Origin: CBDCFV01 sp965203835
Lineage (GTDB): Bacteria > Chloroflexota > Dehalococcoidia > Lucifugimonadales > UBA3495
Length of the DNA: 64,000 bases
Assembly: GCA_965203835.1 (NCBI GenBank)
Contig: OZ241919.1
Coordinates: forward strand, 4,216,001 to 4,280,000
Direction of reading: 5' to 3'
Part shown: positions 1 to 8,107 of the stretch, one piece after another
How the letters are laid out: each line of letters begins with the position of its first letter
Numbering within the stretch: the stretch's first letter is position 1
Program-made: the position numbers and the translations under genes
Notes under the pieces: model-generated
Database searches by the model: none
Told to the model about the DNA's origin: nothing
Seen by the model: the letters and a program-made list of their open reading frames with translations, nothing else

Positions 1-1
1 C

Positions 2-268
2 ACCGGTATTGCACGGAACAACGGCCTTCTGGGCCGGGTGGTCAACTTCTTTATCGGCGTCCGCGGCGTCGATGCCATCAAAGGAGCGGAGACGTTGAAT
101 TACCTGGCCTCCTCTCCCGAAGTTGAAGAAACCACCGGCAAATTTTTTGTGGACTGCCGCGCCGTGTCCTCTTCCGCTCGGAGCTACGATGCGGGGCTGG
201 CCTCAGACCTTTGGGAATTGAGTGAACGACTCACAGTGCCATCTGCCTGTATCCCTCATAGACAATGA
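2..268 (+). CDS. Short-chain dehydrogenase, C-terminal end (5' truncated by window edge)
   Basis: The frame is open from base 2 to a TGA at 266-268, so the gene begins upstream of the window. The visible 88 residues carry a tail typical of retinol-dehydrogenase-like SDRs: a short helix before 'GAETLNYLASSP', then 'TGKFFVDC' and 'LASDLWELSERLT'. The Rossmann fold and the YxxxK catalytic site lie outside the window. A GTG at 38 could be mistaken for the start, but the homology pattern extends to its left. The substrate cannot be told from this fragment. Confidence 0.7.
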   Translation, partial: TGIARNNGLLGRVVNFFIGVRGVDAIKGAETLNYLASSPEVEETTGKFFVDCRAVSSSARSYDAGLASDLWELSERLTVPSACIPHRQ

Positions 269-326
269 ACTCCCTTAGTGCCATATTGGCCAGTGTCCAC
301 ATCAAGCCTTCCCGGTGAAATGACTG

Positions 327-989
327 GTGATAGATACGCTGATATTCGACTTTGACGGGGTCATCATCGACACCGAGACCCCTGACTTTGACACATGGCA
401 GGAAGTCTTCCAAGGCTACGGTGTCGAGCTGCAACGTACCTGGTGGACCGGTTTCATCGGCGGCAGCGTCCGGCGCGCGGATGTCTGCGGCTTGTTGGAG
501 GAACTGACGGGCCGGGAATTTGACCGTGACTCCCTGATGAGAGAGAGGAGAAGCCGCTACTTGGCGGCGATCGAGTCCAATCCCCTGTTGCCCGGAGTGG
601 TGGAATATATCCACGAGGCCCAGCGGCTGGGGCTGAAACTCGCAGTGGCCTCGAGTTCCAGCCACGCATGGGTGGACGGTCACTTGGAAAGCCAGGGACT
701 CCGGCAGCACTTCGACTCAATCATATGCTCCGACGACGTGACAAGGGTGAAGCCTGACCCGGAGCTTTACCTGCTGACTGCATCAACCCTGGCGACCACA
801 CCCGGCAACACCCTGGTCATAGAGGACTCGGCTAACGGCGTCACCGCGGCCAAGGACGCCGGGGCGTTCTGTGTCGCCGTCCCCAACCCCATGACCAGGG
901 ACCTGCCCCTGGGCCGCGCCGACCTGCGTCTCAACGCCCTGTCCGACATGCTTCTCACTGACTTGCTGGTGAAGGCCAACGGAGGCTGA
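327..989 (+). CDS. HAD-superfamily phosphatase, beta-phosphoglucomutase-like
   Basis: The 220-residue protein has all four HAD motifs in order: the nucleophile loop DFDGVIIDTE (residues 8-17), a Ser-rich motif II near residue 110, the Lys of 'RVKPDPELY', and the acidic motif IV 'VIEDSANGV'. The helical cap lies between motifs I and II, as in subfamily I enzymes. The family hydrolyses or isomerises sugar and other small phosphate esters in the cytosol; the substrate here is unknown. GTG at 327 is the first start that includes motif I; the ATG at 320 is out of frame. Length is normal for the family. Confidence 0.85.
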   Translation: MIDTLIFDFDGVIIDTETPDFDTWQEVFQGYGVELQRTWWTGFIGGSVRRADVCGLLEELTGREFDRDSLMRERRSRYLAAIESNPLLPGVVEYIHEAQRLGLKLAVASSSSHAWVDGHLESQGLRQHFDSIICSDDVTRVKPDPELYLLTASTLATTPGNTLVIEDSANGVTAAKDAGAFCVAVPNPMTRDLPLGRADLRLNALSDMLLTDLLVKANGG

Positions 990-1241
990 AGGGGAATTGG
1001 GCCATGTCCGGGCGTTCGGCACCGACTTGCCCTACGCAATGGCGCAGGACTGGTCGGTTTCCTGTATATTAACAACCAAGAGAGTTTTGATACGGCGGCC
1101 CAACGTATGGAGCACAGCATTGCATATCTTACAGAGAACGGTGGGCCGGACTGGACCCTGACCTGATTCCCCCGCCGGTATGCCGGGGTTATCAGGTTAG
1201 TCGTCAATTCGCTGTCTTGGCGGTAGGGGCTCGATGGTCTT

Positions 1242-2843
1242 ATGCTAGAAGTCTTGGGAGGCATCCTCGGCGGTGTTGGGCTCCTGTTCTTCGGGATGTG
1301 GCTTCTCTCCGAGAACCTGAAGACAGTAGTGGGTCCGCGGCTGCGGATACTGGCCAGCAGGTTGGCCGATAACCGCTTTGCAGCCTTCGGCTGGGGCACG
1401 CTGGCAGGAGCTATCACCCAGAGCTCTCCTGCTGTGACCTTCATCACGATCAGTATGCTACGGTCAGGCTTGATATCGGCCAAGCAGGGCTATTCCATAG
1501 CCTTGGGCGCGCAAATGGGTGTGGGGTTGATCCTCTTTATCGTGGGCATTGACATACGGTTGGCTGCTTTGTACGGCATCGGAATTGGAGGCTTGGCTGT
1601 GACCCGGATGCGCCGAGGCCATTACCGGGAAGCCGGCGCAATGCTTTTCGGGGTAGCGGTGTTGCTGTTCGGGCTGGTGCTAATAAAGGAATCAGCACAT
1701 CCCCTGTCCCAGCAGGATTGGTTCCTGGCCAGCCTGGAGATATCCGCCGGGTCAATCCTGCTGTCGTTCATTCTGGGGGCGTTATTGACCTTTGTCGTGC
1801 AGGCGTTAGTGCCGGTGGTCGCCTTCGGCATTGGGCTGGCCGCCGCCGACCTGGTGGGCGTCGAGCAGGTGTTGATGTACATCTACGGTTCCTACGTGGG
1901 CCTGGCCATCAGCGTGATGATGGTGTCATGGGGACTCAGCGGGACCGCACGGCAACTGGGTATGTTCTGGGCGGTGCAAGTCTTCTTCTCCGCGGCCATA
2001 TTGGTGATACTCCTCTATATTGAGGTCTACGGGAAGGTGCCATTGGTCAAGGCACTGGTCACTTGGCCAGAGATCGGTCTGGGCCCGCAGATGGCGTTCG
2101 CGGTCATCGTGTTCGGGATGCCCTCCCGCCTGGTGGTGCTGTCAGCGCCGGAATGGACCATGCGCCTGTTCGCTCGTATCTGGCCAGCCAGCGCCGAGGA
2201 GCAGTGGTCCCGGCCCCAGTACATCCACGATCAGGCTGTTGGCGATGTCACCACGGCCTTGGACCTGGTCCACCTGGAGCAAAAGCGGGTGTTAGCCCGG
2301 TTCTCGGAGTACATGGAACAGGCGCGCACGAGCCAGGCTCTGGGACAGGTTGGCCAATCTACTTTAGAGCTTAACTCCCGCATTGACGAGTTCCTGAACG
2401 AGTTGGGTCAACGCAACCCAGGGCAGAATAGCGAGCGGCGCAACGCTGTGTTAAGCCGCCAGAAGCTGATCACCTGGCTGGAGGAGCAGTTCTCCATCTT
2501 GGCCGGACAGATCCGGGAGTTGCCGGAAGATGATCCAACCATGGAGATTTTCCAGACCAGCGTGGTGGAGGGCACCGACGCCGCGCTGCTCATCTTCCTC
2601 GACGCCCTGGACGAGGACGACTCCGACTCTTGGGACTTCGTCCAGCAGACGATGGGCGACCGTCGTAGCCTGATGCAGGACATGCGCACACGTTACTTGG
2701 CTATGACCCCAGAGGAGGACGACAGACTCCACCGTATCATCGTGGACGCCACCAACGCCGTGGAGAACATATTCTTCTTGCTGGCCCAACTGACGCGGGA
2801 TTTCCAAGCGGACACAGCGCGGGCGAACCCGGTTACAGTGTGA
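1242..2843 (+). CDS. Na/Pi cotransporter family protein with PhoU-like C-terminal domain
   Basis: The 533-residue protein has about eight hydrophobic segments in residues 1-310 and a charged helical region (about 330-533) that fits the PhoU-like domain common at the end of bacterial Na/phosphate symporters (PF02690 family). The first hallmark motif is present (GAITQSSPAVTF, about residues 56-67). The second repeat, which normally carries a second QSS, reads 'LLTFVVQALVPVVAF', so that motif is degenerate. The family moves phosphate with Na+ across the inner membrane. It stands alone, and the 250 bp upstream hold no convincing gene. The first-repeat loss of symmetry may mean altered substrate or transport. 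Confidence 0.8.
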   Translation: MLEVLGGILGGVGLLFFGMWLLSENLKTVVGPRLRILASRLADNRFAAFGWGTLAGAITQSSPAVTFITISMLRSGLISAKQGYSIALGAQMGVGLILFIVGIDIRLAALYGIGIGGLAVTRMRRGHYREAGAMLFGVAVLLFGLVLIKESAHPLSQQDWFLASLEISAGSILLSFILGALLTFVVQALVPVVAFGIGLAAADLVGVEQVLMYIYGSYVGLAISVMMVSWGLSGTARQLGMFWAVQVFFSAAILVILLYIEVYGKVPLVKALVTWPEIGLGPQMAFAVIVFGMPSRLVVLSAPEWTMRLFARIWPASAEEQWSRPQYIHDQAVGDVTTALDLVHLEQKRVLARFSEYMEQARTSQALGQVGQSTLELNSRIDEFLNELGQRNPGQNSERRNAVLSRQKLITWLEEQFSILAGQIRELPEDDPTMEIFQTSVVEGTDAALLIFLDALDEDDSDSWDFVQQTMGDRRSLMQDMRTRYLAMTPEEDDRLHRIIVDATNAVENIFFLLAQLTRDFQADTARANPVTV

Positions 2844-2976
2844 GTTTCCCGGTTCGGTATATCAGTGCCTGACCTCTGCTGCCCCGAGTGGCGGAATTAT
2901 CCAATGATGTGATGCTGGGTGATATAATCCACCTGCCGCCATTCGAACAAGATCATAGATTGTGAGGTCAAGAGTC

Positions 2977-3468
2977 ATGGCTGAAACTACAGGACTGGGA
3001 CACGTTGGAATCTACGCGCAAGACCTGATGCGGCAGCGGGACTTCTACAGCCGGGTAATCGGGCTGAAGATAGCCGATGAGGACCTGGAAGGCCGGGGAA
3101 TGGTGTTCATGAGTTCCGACCCCGTATCCGAGCATCACGAGTTTGTCCTGATGAAGGGCAGGGTCTCGGACGACGACACCAACGTCATCCAGCAGATTTC
3201 CTTCAAGGTGCCCACCATCGCCGACCTGCGCGAGTACAAGCATAGGCTGGAGGACGAGCCTGACGTTAGCATCGAGCGGATCGTCAGCCACGGCAACGCC
3301 TTCGGCATGTACTTCCTGGACCCGGAAGGAAACCGGGTGGAGCTTTACTACCGCACCGGCTTCCCGGTACCGCAGCCCCACGGCGATCTCATAGACCTGG
3401 AAAGGTCCGACGAAGAACTGCTGGCCGACGCCAGGGAGCTACTGCTGACCAAGCAGCCTGTCAAGTAA
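2977..3468 (+). CDS. VOC-superfamily (glyoxalase/extradiol dioxygenase-like) protein
   Basis: A single VOC fold of 163 residues: 'GLGHVGIYAQDL' opens the first beta-alpha-beta-beta-beta unit (metal-ligand His) and 'FGMYFLDPEGNRVELYY' closes the second (metal-ligand Glu). The ATG at 2977 is preferred over a GTG at 2962 because GAGGT lies 8 bases before it and the family starts close to this point. Such proteins include ring-cleaving dioxygenases, isomerases and lyases acting on a metal-bound substrate; which one this is cannot be decided. It precedes an enolase-superfamily gene on the same strand with a hairpin between them. Confidence 0.8.
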   Translation: MAETTGLGHVGIYAQDLMRQRDFYSRVIGLKIADEDLEGRGMVFMSSDPVSEHHEFVLMKGRVSDDDTNVIQQISFKVPTIADLREYKHRLEDEPDVSIERIVSHGNAFGMYFLDPEGNRVELYYRTGFPVPQPHGDLIDLERSDEELLADARELLLTKQPVK

Positions 3469-3510
3469 CTGAGGCGACCCCGCTGCGGGTCAAGCCTCGA
3501 CTGGAAAACG

Positions 3511-3546
3511 CGCCCAATCCCAAGGTGATGCCGATGAGATTGGGCG
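3511..3546 (+). terminator. Inverted repeat between VOC and enolase-superfamily genes
   Basis: CGCCCAATC (3511-3519) is mirrored by GATTGGGCG (3538-3546) around an 18-base loop. It lies after the VOC stop and just before the next gene's start. There is no strong T-run, so it may be a weak terminator or an mRNA-stabilising hairpin. Confidence 0.4.
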
Positions 3547-3570
3547 TCTCCATTTGTGGGAGATGTGTAC

Positions 3571-4743
3571 ATGAAAATTACCAACGTTGAAACATTCTTG
3601 GTTGACGGCGGGTGGCGTCCGTGGATATTCGTCAAGGTGGAGACCGACGAGGGCATCACCGGCTGGGGGGAGTGCACCGACCCCCGGTCTCCCAACGGCG
3701 TGGTCGGCACAATCAAGGACCTGACGCCGACCCTCATCGGCCAGGACCCGGGGGCCTATGAGATGCGGGCGTGGGACATGTTCCGGGCGGCGCGGCAGAG
3801 TCCCGGCGGCATCGCGGCCAAGGCCATCGCCGGTATCGACTGCGCCCTGTTGGACGTAAAGGCCAAGGCCCTGGGAATCTCCGTCACCGAGCTTTTCGGC
3901 GGGCCGACGCGGGACTCGGTGCGGGTCTACTGGTCCCACTGCGGCACCAGCCGGGCGCGTTACCCGGAGCTCTTGGGGACGCCGCCCATCCGCACGATGG
4001 AGGACATCTCCGACCTGGGCAGGGAGGTGGTGCAACAGGGGTTCACGGCCCTGAAGACCAACGTGGTGATGCCCGGCGACCCAGCCACGGTGTACGGCGG
4101 AGGGTTCGCCCAAGGCCCTGGCAGCACGGACGGCGCCATTACCGCGCCGGTGCTGCGGCACATCGAGGAACTGATCGGCACGTTCCGCGATGCGGTGGGA
4201 CCGGACGTGGACATCAACCTGGACCTGAACTTCAACTTCAAACCGGAAAGCGCGGTCCGGATCGCCAGGATGCTGGAGCAGTTCGACCTGCTGTGGCTTG
4301 AGATAGACATGTACTCCCCGGAGGCCATCCGGCGCATCCGCGAGTCCACCAACACGAAGATATGCACCGGCGAGAACCTGTTCTACATGCGGGAGTACCT
4401 GCCCTACTTCCAGATGCAGGCGGCGGACGTGTTCATGGTGGATGTGCCCTGGAACGGGTATACCCAGTCCAAGAAGGTGGGAGACCTGGCGGAAGTGTTC
4501 CAGCTCAACGTGGCCCCGCACAACTACTACAGCCACATGTCCACCTTCATCAGCGCCAGCCTTTGCGCCGTGCTGCCCAACGTCCGCATTATGGAGATAG
4601 ACATAGACGATGTGCCGTGGAAGGACGATATAGTAACCGAACTGCCGGAGATCACGGACGGCTACATGACCATCCCCAACAGACCGGGCTGGGGCGCGGA
4701 CCTGAATGAGGAAGAAATGCGCAAGCACCCTTGGACGGGGTAG
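3571..4743 (+). CDS. Mandelate racemase/muconate lactonizing enzyme family protein (enolase superfamily)
   Basis: A 390-residue member of the enolase superfamily, which abstracts the alpha-proton of carboxylate substrates. The capping domain spans about residues 1-130. In the barrel are a Lys strand ('GFTALKTNV'), three metal ligands ('DINLDLNF', 'LLWLEIDMY', 'CTGENLFY') and the His of 'NVAPHNYYSHMS', followed by 'IMEIDIDDVPW'. This arrangement fits the mandelate racemase subgroup, often sugar-acid dehydratases. ATG 3571 is chosen over GTG 3556 because GGGAG lies 7-8 bases before it. Expansion of this superfamily is a known trait of marine SAR202 Chloroflexota. The substrate is not predictable. 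Confidence 0.85.
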   Translation: MKITNVETFLVDGGWRPWIFVKVETDEGITGWGECTDPRSPNGVVGTIKDLTPTLIGQDPGAYEMRAWDMFRAARQSPGGIAAKAIAGIDCALLDVKAKALGISVTELFGGPTRDSVRVYWSHCGTSRARYPELLGTPPIRTMEDISDLGREVVQQGFTALKTNVVMPGDPATVYGGGFAQGPGSTDGAITAPVLRHIEELIGTFRDAVGPDVDINLDLNFNFKPESAVRIARMLEQFDLLWLEIDMYSPEAIRRIRESTNTKICTGENLFYMREYLPYFQMQAADVFMVDVPWNGYTQSKKVGDLAEVFQLNVAPHNYYSHMSTFISASLCAVLPNVRIMEIDIDDVPWKDDIVTELPEITDGYMTIPNRPGWGADLNEEEMRKHPWTG

Positions 4744-4950
4744 GAGTATCCGGCAATCCCTGTAGTAACGGCCTCTGCAGTAGTTACGCTCGAAAATATA
4801 GGGACCCGACAACCCAAGAACAGATGCTGAGTCCCAGACGGCGGGATTCACAGGCCCTGAGGACACCGGTTATCCGTGGTTGCTGGCGCACACTCGGGTA
4901 ACAGGCGGTACTTCCAAGTTCACCTTAGCGAATGGAAGGAAAAGAAAGTC

Positions 4951-5940
4951 ATGTTTAATTCAAACCCCTTGGTGGAACTGAGGAATCGCCGACCTGCGGA
5001 ATGGCTTCGGGAGCGTGACATGGACCTTCTGATCTGCAGCGAACTCTACGCTGAGGAAGGGCCCCTGCAGCGATTTTTCATGGGTGGATGGAATCATGGT
5101 GTTGGCACTTTGGAAGGAGCTTGGGTGTCTCATCAGGATGCTGACGGAGAGACCGACATTGTTGTGTCGTTTGCCAGCGACTCCGGTTCGCTGGTCCTTT
5201 TGGTCGAAAACAAGATAAATGCCGCATTTCAACCCGACCAACCTGAACGGTATCAAGACAGGGCACAACGGTGGGGTCAGGCTTGTGGTCCATTGGTTGA
5301 TGTTGAAACGGTATTGCTGGCCCCTGCCGCTTATTTCCAGAATGAAGGAAGCGATATTTTTGACCGGCATGTCAGTTATGAGGATTTGATTGAGGTCTTG
5401 AGCGGAGCGGGCGATGCTCGGAGCCGGTTTCTTGCGGCTATGCTGAGAAACGGTCTTGACTCACACAGGGAAGGTTATGTTCCTGTACATGATGAGGTGA
5501 CTACACAAGTGTGGAGGGCCTTTTGGGACATTGCGAATGAAGAGGCTCCACGGTTGCGTATGAGGAAGCCTGGTAGCATGCCATCAGGAGCGCGTTTCAT
5601 TTACTTTTATGATGCTGAAGGAGTGTCACGTTCTGAAACCAAGGGGCGAGCACATATCGTATACAAGTTTAATCTGAATGAAGGTTGCTATGTGGACGCC
5701 CAGTTTCGGAACATGAGCGTGGAGACGCTAGAGGCCAGAGTATCAGGAGTTTTAGAACCTGATATGTTTGTTGTTAAGGCTGGAGGGTCGGCGAGTATCC
5801 GTGTCCGGGCCCCTAGCGTGGATTTTGCGAGAATTCCTCAAGGTCAAAAGGAGTCTATGGTTGAGGGGTTGTATGTTGCGGAGCGGTTGAGGAAGTTCTT
5901 CGTCCAGAAGGGATTGAAAGAAGTCATGAACTTGGGCTAA
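4951..5940 (+). CDS. PD-(D/E)XK nuclease superfamily protein
   Basis: A 329-residue protein with a PD-(D/E)XK core: Asp69 in 'ETDIVVSF' and Glu86-x-Lys88 in 'LVLLVENKI', followed by a helix with 'QPERYQDRAQRW'. This matches the PDDEXK_4 type of uncharacterised nucleases (PF14281). ATG 4951 follows a purine-rich GGAAGGAAAAG; upstream in-frame codons look non-coding. Codons are richer in A and T (many gat, gaa, ttt) than in flanking genes, which suggests recent acquisition. A methylase-HNH remnant follows on the same strand, so both may come from a lost restriction or defence cassette. Confidence 0.7.
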   Translation: MFNSNPLVELRNRRPAEWLRERDMDLLICSELYAEEGPLQRFFMGGWNHGVGTLEGAWVSHQDADGETDIVVSFASDSGSLVLLVENKINAAFQPDQPERYQDRAQRWGQACGPLVDVETVLLAPAAYFQNEGSDIFDRHVSYEDLIEVLSGAGDARSRFLAAMLRNGLDSHREGYVPVHDEVTTQVWRAFWDIANEEAPRLRMRKPGSMPSGARFIYFYDAEGVSRSETKGRAHIVYKFNLNEGCYVDAQFRNMSVETLEARVSGVLEPDMFVVKAGGSASIRVRAPSVDFARIPQGQKESMVEGLYVAERLRKFFVQKGLKEVMNLG

Positions 5941-6042
5941 GAGAAGTTTGTGCTAGCCGGAATCGACAATTGGATGAAAACCGAAGGTAGAATCGGAGCA
6001 ACCGCATAGACCATGGAGGTAGAGTGGGGATCAGGATGAGCA

Positions 6043-6588
6043 GTGTGCTGGATACCTCCGAGGGATAAGAGCGAGCGCACCGGCTTCCCCACGCAAAAGC
6101 CCCTGGCCTTGTTGGAACGTATCATCAAGGCCAGCAGCAACGAGGGCGACATGGTGCTTGACCCGTTCTGCGGCTGCGCCACGGCCTGCGTAGCGGCGGA
6201 GAATCTGGGGCGGCAATGGGTAGGAATAGACCTGTCGGCCAAGGCCGTGGAACTGGTCAACCAACGCCTGCAACATACAATGGGGAGCCTGTTCCACAAC
6301 CGATTAGTGACGGCCAGAACGGACATACCCCGGCGGACGGACATAGACGCCCCCATCAACTACCGGCAGAACAAGCACACCCTCTTTGGCCGGCAGGAGG
6401 GCGTCTGCAACGGTTGCAAGATGGACTTCCCCTTCAAGATATTCGAGGTGGACCACGTCATCCCCCGGAGCCGGGGCGGCACGGACCACTTGGACAATCT
6501 GCAACTACTTTGCCCCAGTTGCAACCGGATTAAGGGCGATAGGCCACAGGAATATCTGGTGGCGCGGCTGGCGGAACTGGTCACGTAG
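6043..6588 (+). pseudogene. 5'-truncated DNA methylase-HNH endonuclease fusion
   Basis: The frame begins inside a conserved block of beta-class DNA methyltransferases ('KSERTGFPTQKPLALLERI'), followed by the SAM-binding motif 'DPFCGCATACVAAE' and 'GRQWVGIDLSAKAVELV'. The C-terminal half is a complete HNH unit: CNGC, then 'FEVDHVIPRSRGG', then 'LCPSCNRIKGDR'. The N-terminal part that should carry the catalytic (D/N)PP(Y/W) motif is missing; an in-frame TGA at 6037 stands right before the homology, and the bases further upstream show none. Methylation activity is therefore unlikely, but a 181-residue protein with an intact HNH domain could still be made from the GTG at 6043. Confidence 0.75.
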
Positions 6589-6631
6589 AGCCATAATAGC
6601 AATAAAGAACCGATATGGTTAGAGGAGTATC

Positions 6632-6904
6632 ATGGCTGAAGAGATCCTTCATTCTTGGGAACACATTGATGAATTAATTGATGATTTAGCCAACATTGGA
6701 ATGACAGCGGACAAGTTCCGGAGTTTATTGGACGTTAGTCCTCATCGTCTTTCAGTGATGCATAGTCGGCTGGTGGATGCCGAAAACAAAGAAATAGCCT
6801 TCCCTATCCAACTAATTGCTGATACGCATTTCGCGGACTCGACGGAAGAAGCATCACAATACCTGGGCACATTTCGAGAGTTCAACGATTTTCGTTCCCG
6901 GTAA
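6632..6904 (+). CDS. Small hypothetical protein (copy 1 of a tandem pair)
   Basis: A 90-residue acidic protein with a good AGAGGAG ribosome site 4 bases before ATG 6632. I recognise no family. Its middle and end ('DAENKEIAFPIQLIADTHF') resemble the end of the next small gene ('DSKGNDIEFPVRLTVEITF'), and both have a W-x-x-x-(D/E)-(E/D)-L segment near the N-terminus, so the two look like tandem paralogues. They follow the methylase-HNH remnant in an AT-richer stretch. Confidence 0.6.
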   Translation: MAEEILHSWEHIDELIDDLANIGMTADKFRSLLDVSPHRLSVMHSRLVDAENKEIAFPIQLIADTHFADSTEEASQYLGTFREFNDFRSR

Positions 6905-6979
6905 GCTTGATAGTGAATGAAATAAGTACGCCGAAACGTCGCCAAACAATGGGATAGCGCCGAAGATCTGGCAAGGACC

Positions 6980-7183
6980 TTGCTGTGGTCAATGCCGGAC
7001 AGCAACCTCGATACTTCAGAGGAAACGTTTGCACGTTTTCTTGGCACAGCGATTGGGGGCAGAACATCCGAAACGGTGGCAGGAAGAATGACCATGCGAT
7101 GTATCTTGACCGATTCAAAAGGAAACGACATCGAATTCCCCGTCCGGCTCACAGTCGAAATAACTTTTGACACTGGATCGTAA
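6980..7183 (+). CDS. Small hypothetical protein (copy 2; start uncertain, possibly broken)
   Basis: The C-terminal 40 residues match the neighbouring copy at 6632-6904. The frame is open back to 6926, and the extra upstream residues ('QWDSAEDLARTLLW') also align with copy 1, but no ATG, GTG or good ribosome site exists there. A GTG at 6913 in another frame starts 'MNEISTPKRR', so one base may have been lost near 6935-6950. TTG 6980 is only the best in-frame start. I read it as a decaying paralogue. Confidence 0.4.
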   Translation: MLWSMPDSNLDTSEETFARFLGTAIGGRTSETVAGRMTMRCILTDSKGNDIEFPVRLTVEITFDTGS

Positions 7184-7282
7184 GTCGGTGACTATTTTTT
7201 AGTTCACGAATGATTCAGTAATACATGAGTGGAATTGTAGACGGGAAACTGGAGAAAATAGATAGCAAGGAGATACGAGTCC

Positions 7283-7579
7283 ATGCTGCGATATCCAGAC
7301 GACTTCGATGAGTACACGCGTCAGGTGGCAGATAGTGCATTATTTAGGGGTCTTGCTGTTGCGGTGTGGCACCTTGGCAATATACCCCCTGAAGCCAACG
7401 CCAAGGATTGGTTCCTTGCAAAGTTATATGCCGAAGTTGTGGAAAGCGGTTCCACTCTTCGCCCAAACTTCATTCCCGTGCACCTAAACGATAATGAGCA
7501 GAAATGCCTTGAAGCGAAATTCAGTATTTTTCGTGCCTTGTGCATGGATAGCCCAGGCCCATTCCCAGAGATGCGATAG
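7283..7579 (+). CDS. Hypothetical protein, 98 residues
   Basis: An ORF with AAGGAG at 7267-7272, 10 bases before ATG 7283. The protein is soluble, with a predicted helical first half ('DDFDEYTRQVADSALFRG') and no family I recognise. It lies between the paralogous small genes and the tRNA-Ser relic, in the accessory patch. Codon use is AT-richer than in the core genes. Confidence 0.55.
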   Translation: MLRYPDDFDEYTRQVADSALFRGLAVAVWHLGNIPPEANAKDWFLAKLYAEVVESGSTLRPNFIPVHLNDNEQKCLEAKFSIFRALCMDSPGPFPEMR

Positions 7580-7639
7580 CACAATAAACTCGTCACGGGT
7601 GATTCAATCGGCTCCACACATCCGATTGATTGCCGAATA

Positions 7640-7675
7640 GCCTTGCGGTAACGTGGGTTGGGGAGAGATGGCTGA
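7640..7675 (+). repeat. 36-bp direct repeat, copy 1 (overlaps tRNA-Ser relic 5' end)
   Basis: Matches 9419-9454 at 33 of 36 positions. The copy covers the 5' flank and the first 14 bases of the tRNA-Ser relic. Similarity continues weakly to the left. Confidence 0.7.
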
Positions 7676-7741
7676 GCGGACGAAAGCGCCGGTCTCGAAA
7701 ACCGGTATCCGCCTTGTATGGATGGTGGGTTCGAGTCCCAT
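7662..7741 (+). pseudogene. tRNA-Ser(CGA) relic lacking its 3' acceptor strand
   Basis: The 5' acceptor strand GGAGAGA, TG, a D-arm, an anticodon arm CCGGT-CTCGAAA-ACCGG (anticodon CGA), a serine-type long variable arm (ATCC paired with GGAT) and a complete T-arm (GTGGG-TTCGAGT-CCCAT) are all present. After the T-stem the sequence reads CTGGGGC instead of the TCTCTCC needed to pair with the 5' strand, and there is no CCA. The tRNA therefore cannot fold normally. The break lies exactly at the T-stem edge, beside a toxin-antitoxin fragment, which suggests recombination at a tRNA end. Confidence 0.7.
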
Positions 7742-7774
7742 CTGGGGCTGTTGACTACTAAGGAAGGCAAAAAT

Positions 7775-8008
7775 ATGCAGAAAGCGCTGCACGTAAAAAC
7801 AACGGTACTGCCGGGCGGCAAGGTGGAGATTGTCAGCCCGGAGTTGGAGGCAGGGCAGACGGTGGACGTGATAATATCGCCGTCGCCGGCTCCATCGGCT
7901 CGTTCAGCTTGGCAGATTATCTCTGCGGGACCAGGGCAACGTCTCTTCAAGACTGCGAAGGAAGTTGATGACCACATCGCGGAGGAGCGGGCATCGTGGG
8001 ACCGATGA
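7775..8008 (+). CDS. VapB-like antitoxin
   Basis: A 77-residue protein with an N-terminal beta-rich stretch ('ALHVKTTVLPGGKVEIVSPEL'-like, AbrB/SpoVT type) and a C-terminal acidic helix ('EVDDHIAEERASWDR') typical of antitoxins that wrap a PIN toxin. ATG 7775 follows AAGGAAGG. Its TGA overlaps the ATG of the next ORF (ATGA), the usual vapBC coupling. The toxin gene is cut short, so this is an antitoxin without a functional partner. Confidence 0.65.
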   Translation: MQKALHVKTTVLPGGKVEIVSPELEAGQTVDVIISPSPAPSARSAWQIISAGPGQRLFKTAKEVDDHIAEERASWDR

Positions 8009-8106
8009 CGCTGCCGTCGCGCGGCGCCGTCTACCTGGACACTTCGGCTGTCATCTATAGCGTGGAGCGCAATGAGCCGTACTTCTTTCTGCGCAGTTCC
8101 CTGTAG
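8005..8106 (+). pseudogene. Truncated VapC-like PIN toxin
   Basis: The 33-residue ORF starts at ATG 8005 inside the antitoxin stop and reads 'AVYLDTSAVIYSVERNEPY', the first strand and first catalytic Asp of a PIN domain. It then changes to unrelated residues and stops at TAG 8104. A PIN toxin needs about 130 residues and three more acidic residues, so the product is inactive. The break abuts the 3' end of a convergent HicB gene. Confidence 0.75.
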
Positions 8107-8107
8107 G

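Noticed and set aside
990..1241. Small gene between the HAD and symporter genes
   Set aside because: One frame looks mildly coding ('FLYINNQESFDTAAQRMEHS') but has no start codon or ribosome site, so it is at most a fragment.
3490..4866. Long leftward ORF (458 codons) opposite the enolase-superfamily gene
   Set aside because: It is a shadow of high-GC coding sequence on the other strand, has no family motif and no ribosome site. The same holds for other long antisense frames, such as 9397-10692 and 20499-21851.
6013..6588. TGA at 6037 as another selenocysteine codon in front of the methylase-HNH gene
   Set aside because: Upstream residues (from ATG 6013) show no methylase similarity, the family has no Cys there, and homology starts just after the TGA; truncation explains it better.
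7662..7741. selC (tRNA-Sec) at this locus
   Set aside because: The anticodon is CGA, not TCA, and the acceptor is not the long type; no selC is visible elsewhere in the window.
7662..7748. Functional tRNA-Ser
   Set aside because: The 3' acceptor strand (CTGGGGC) cannot pair with GGAGAGA and there is no CCA, so only a relic is supported.
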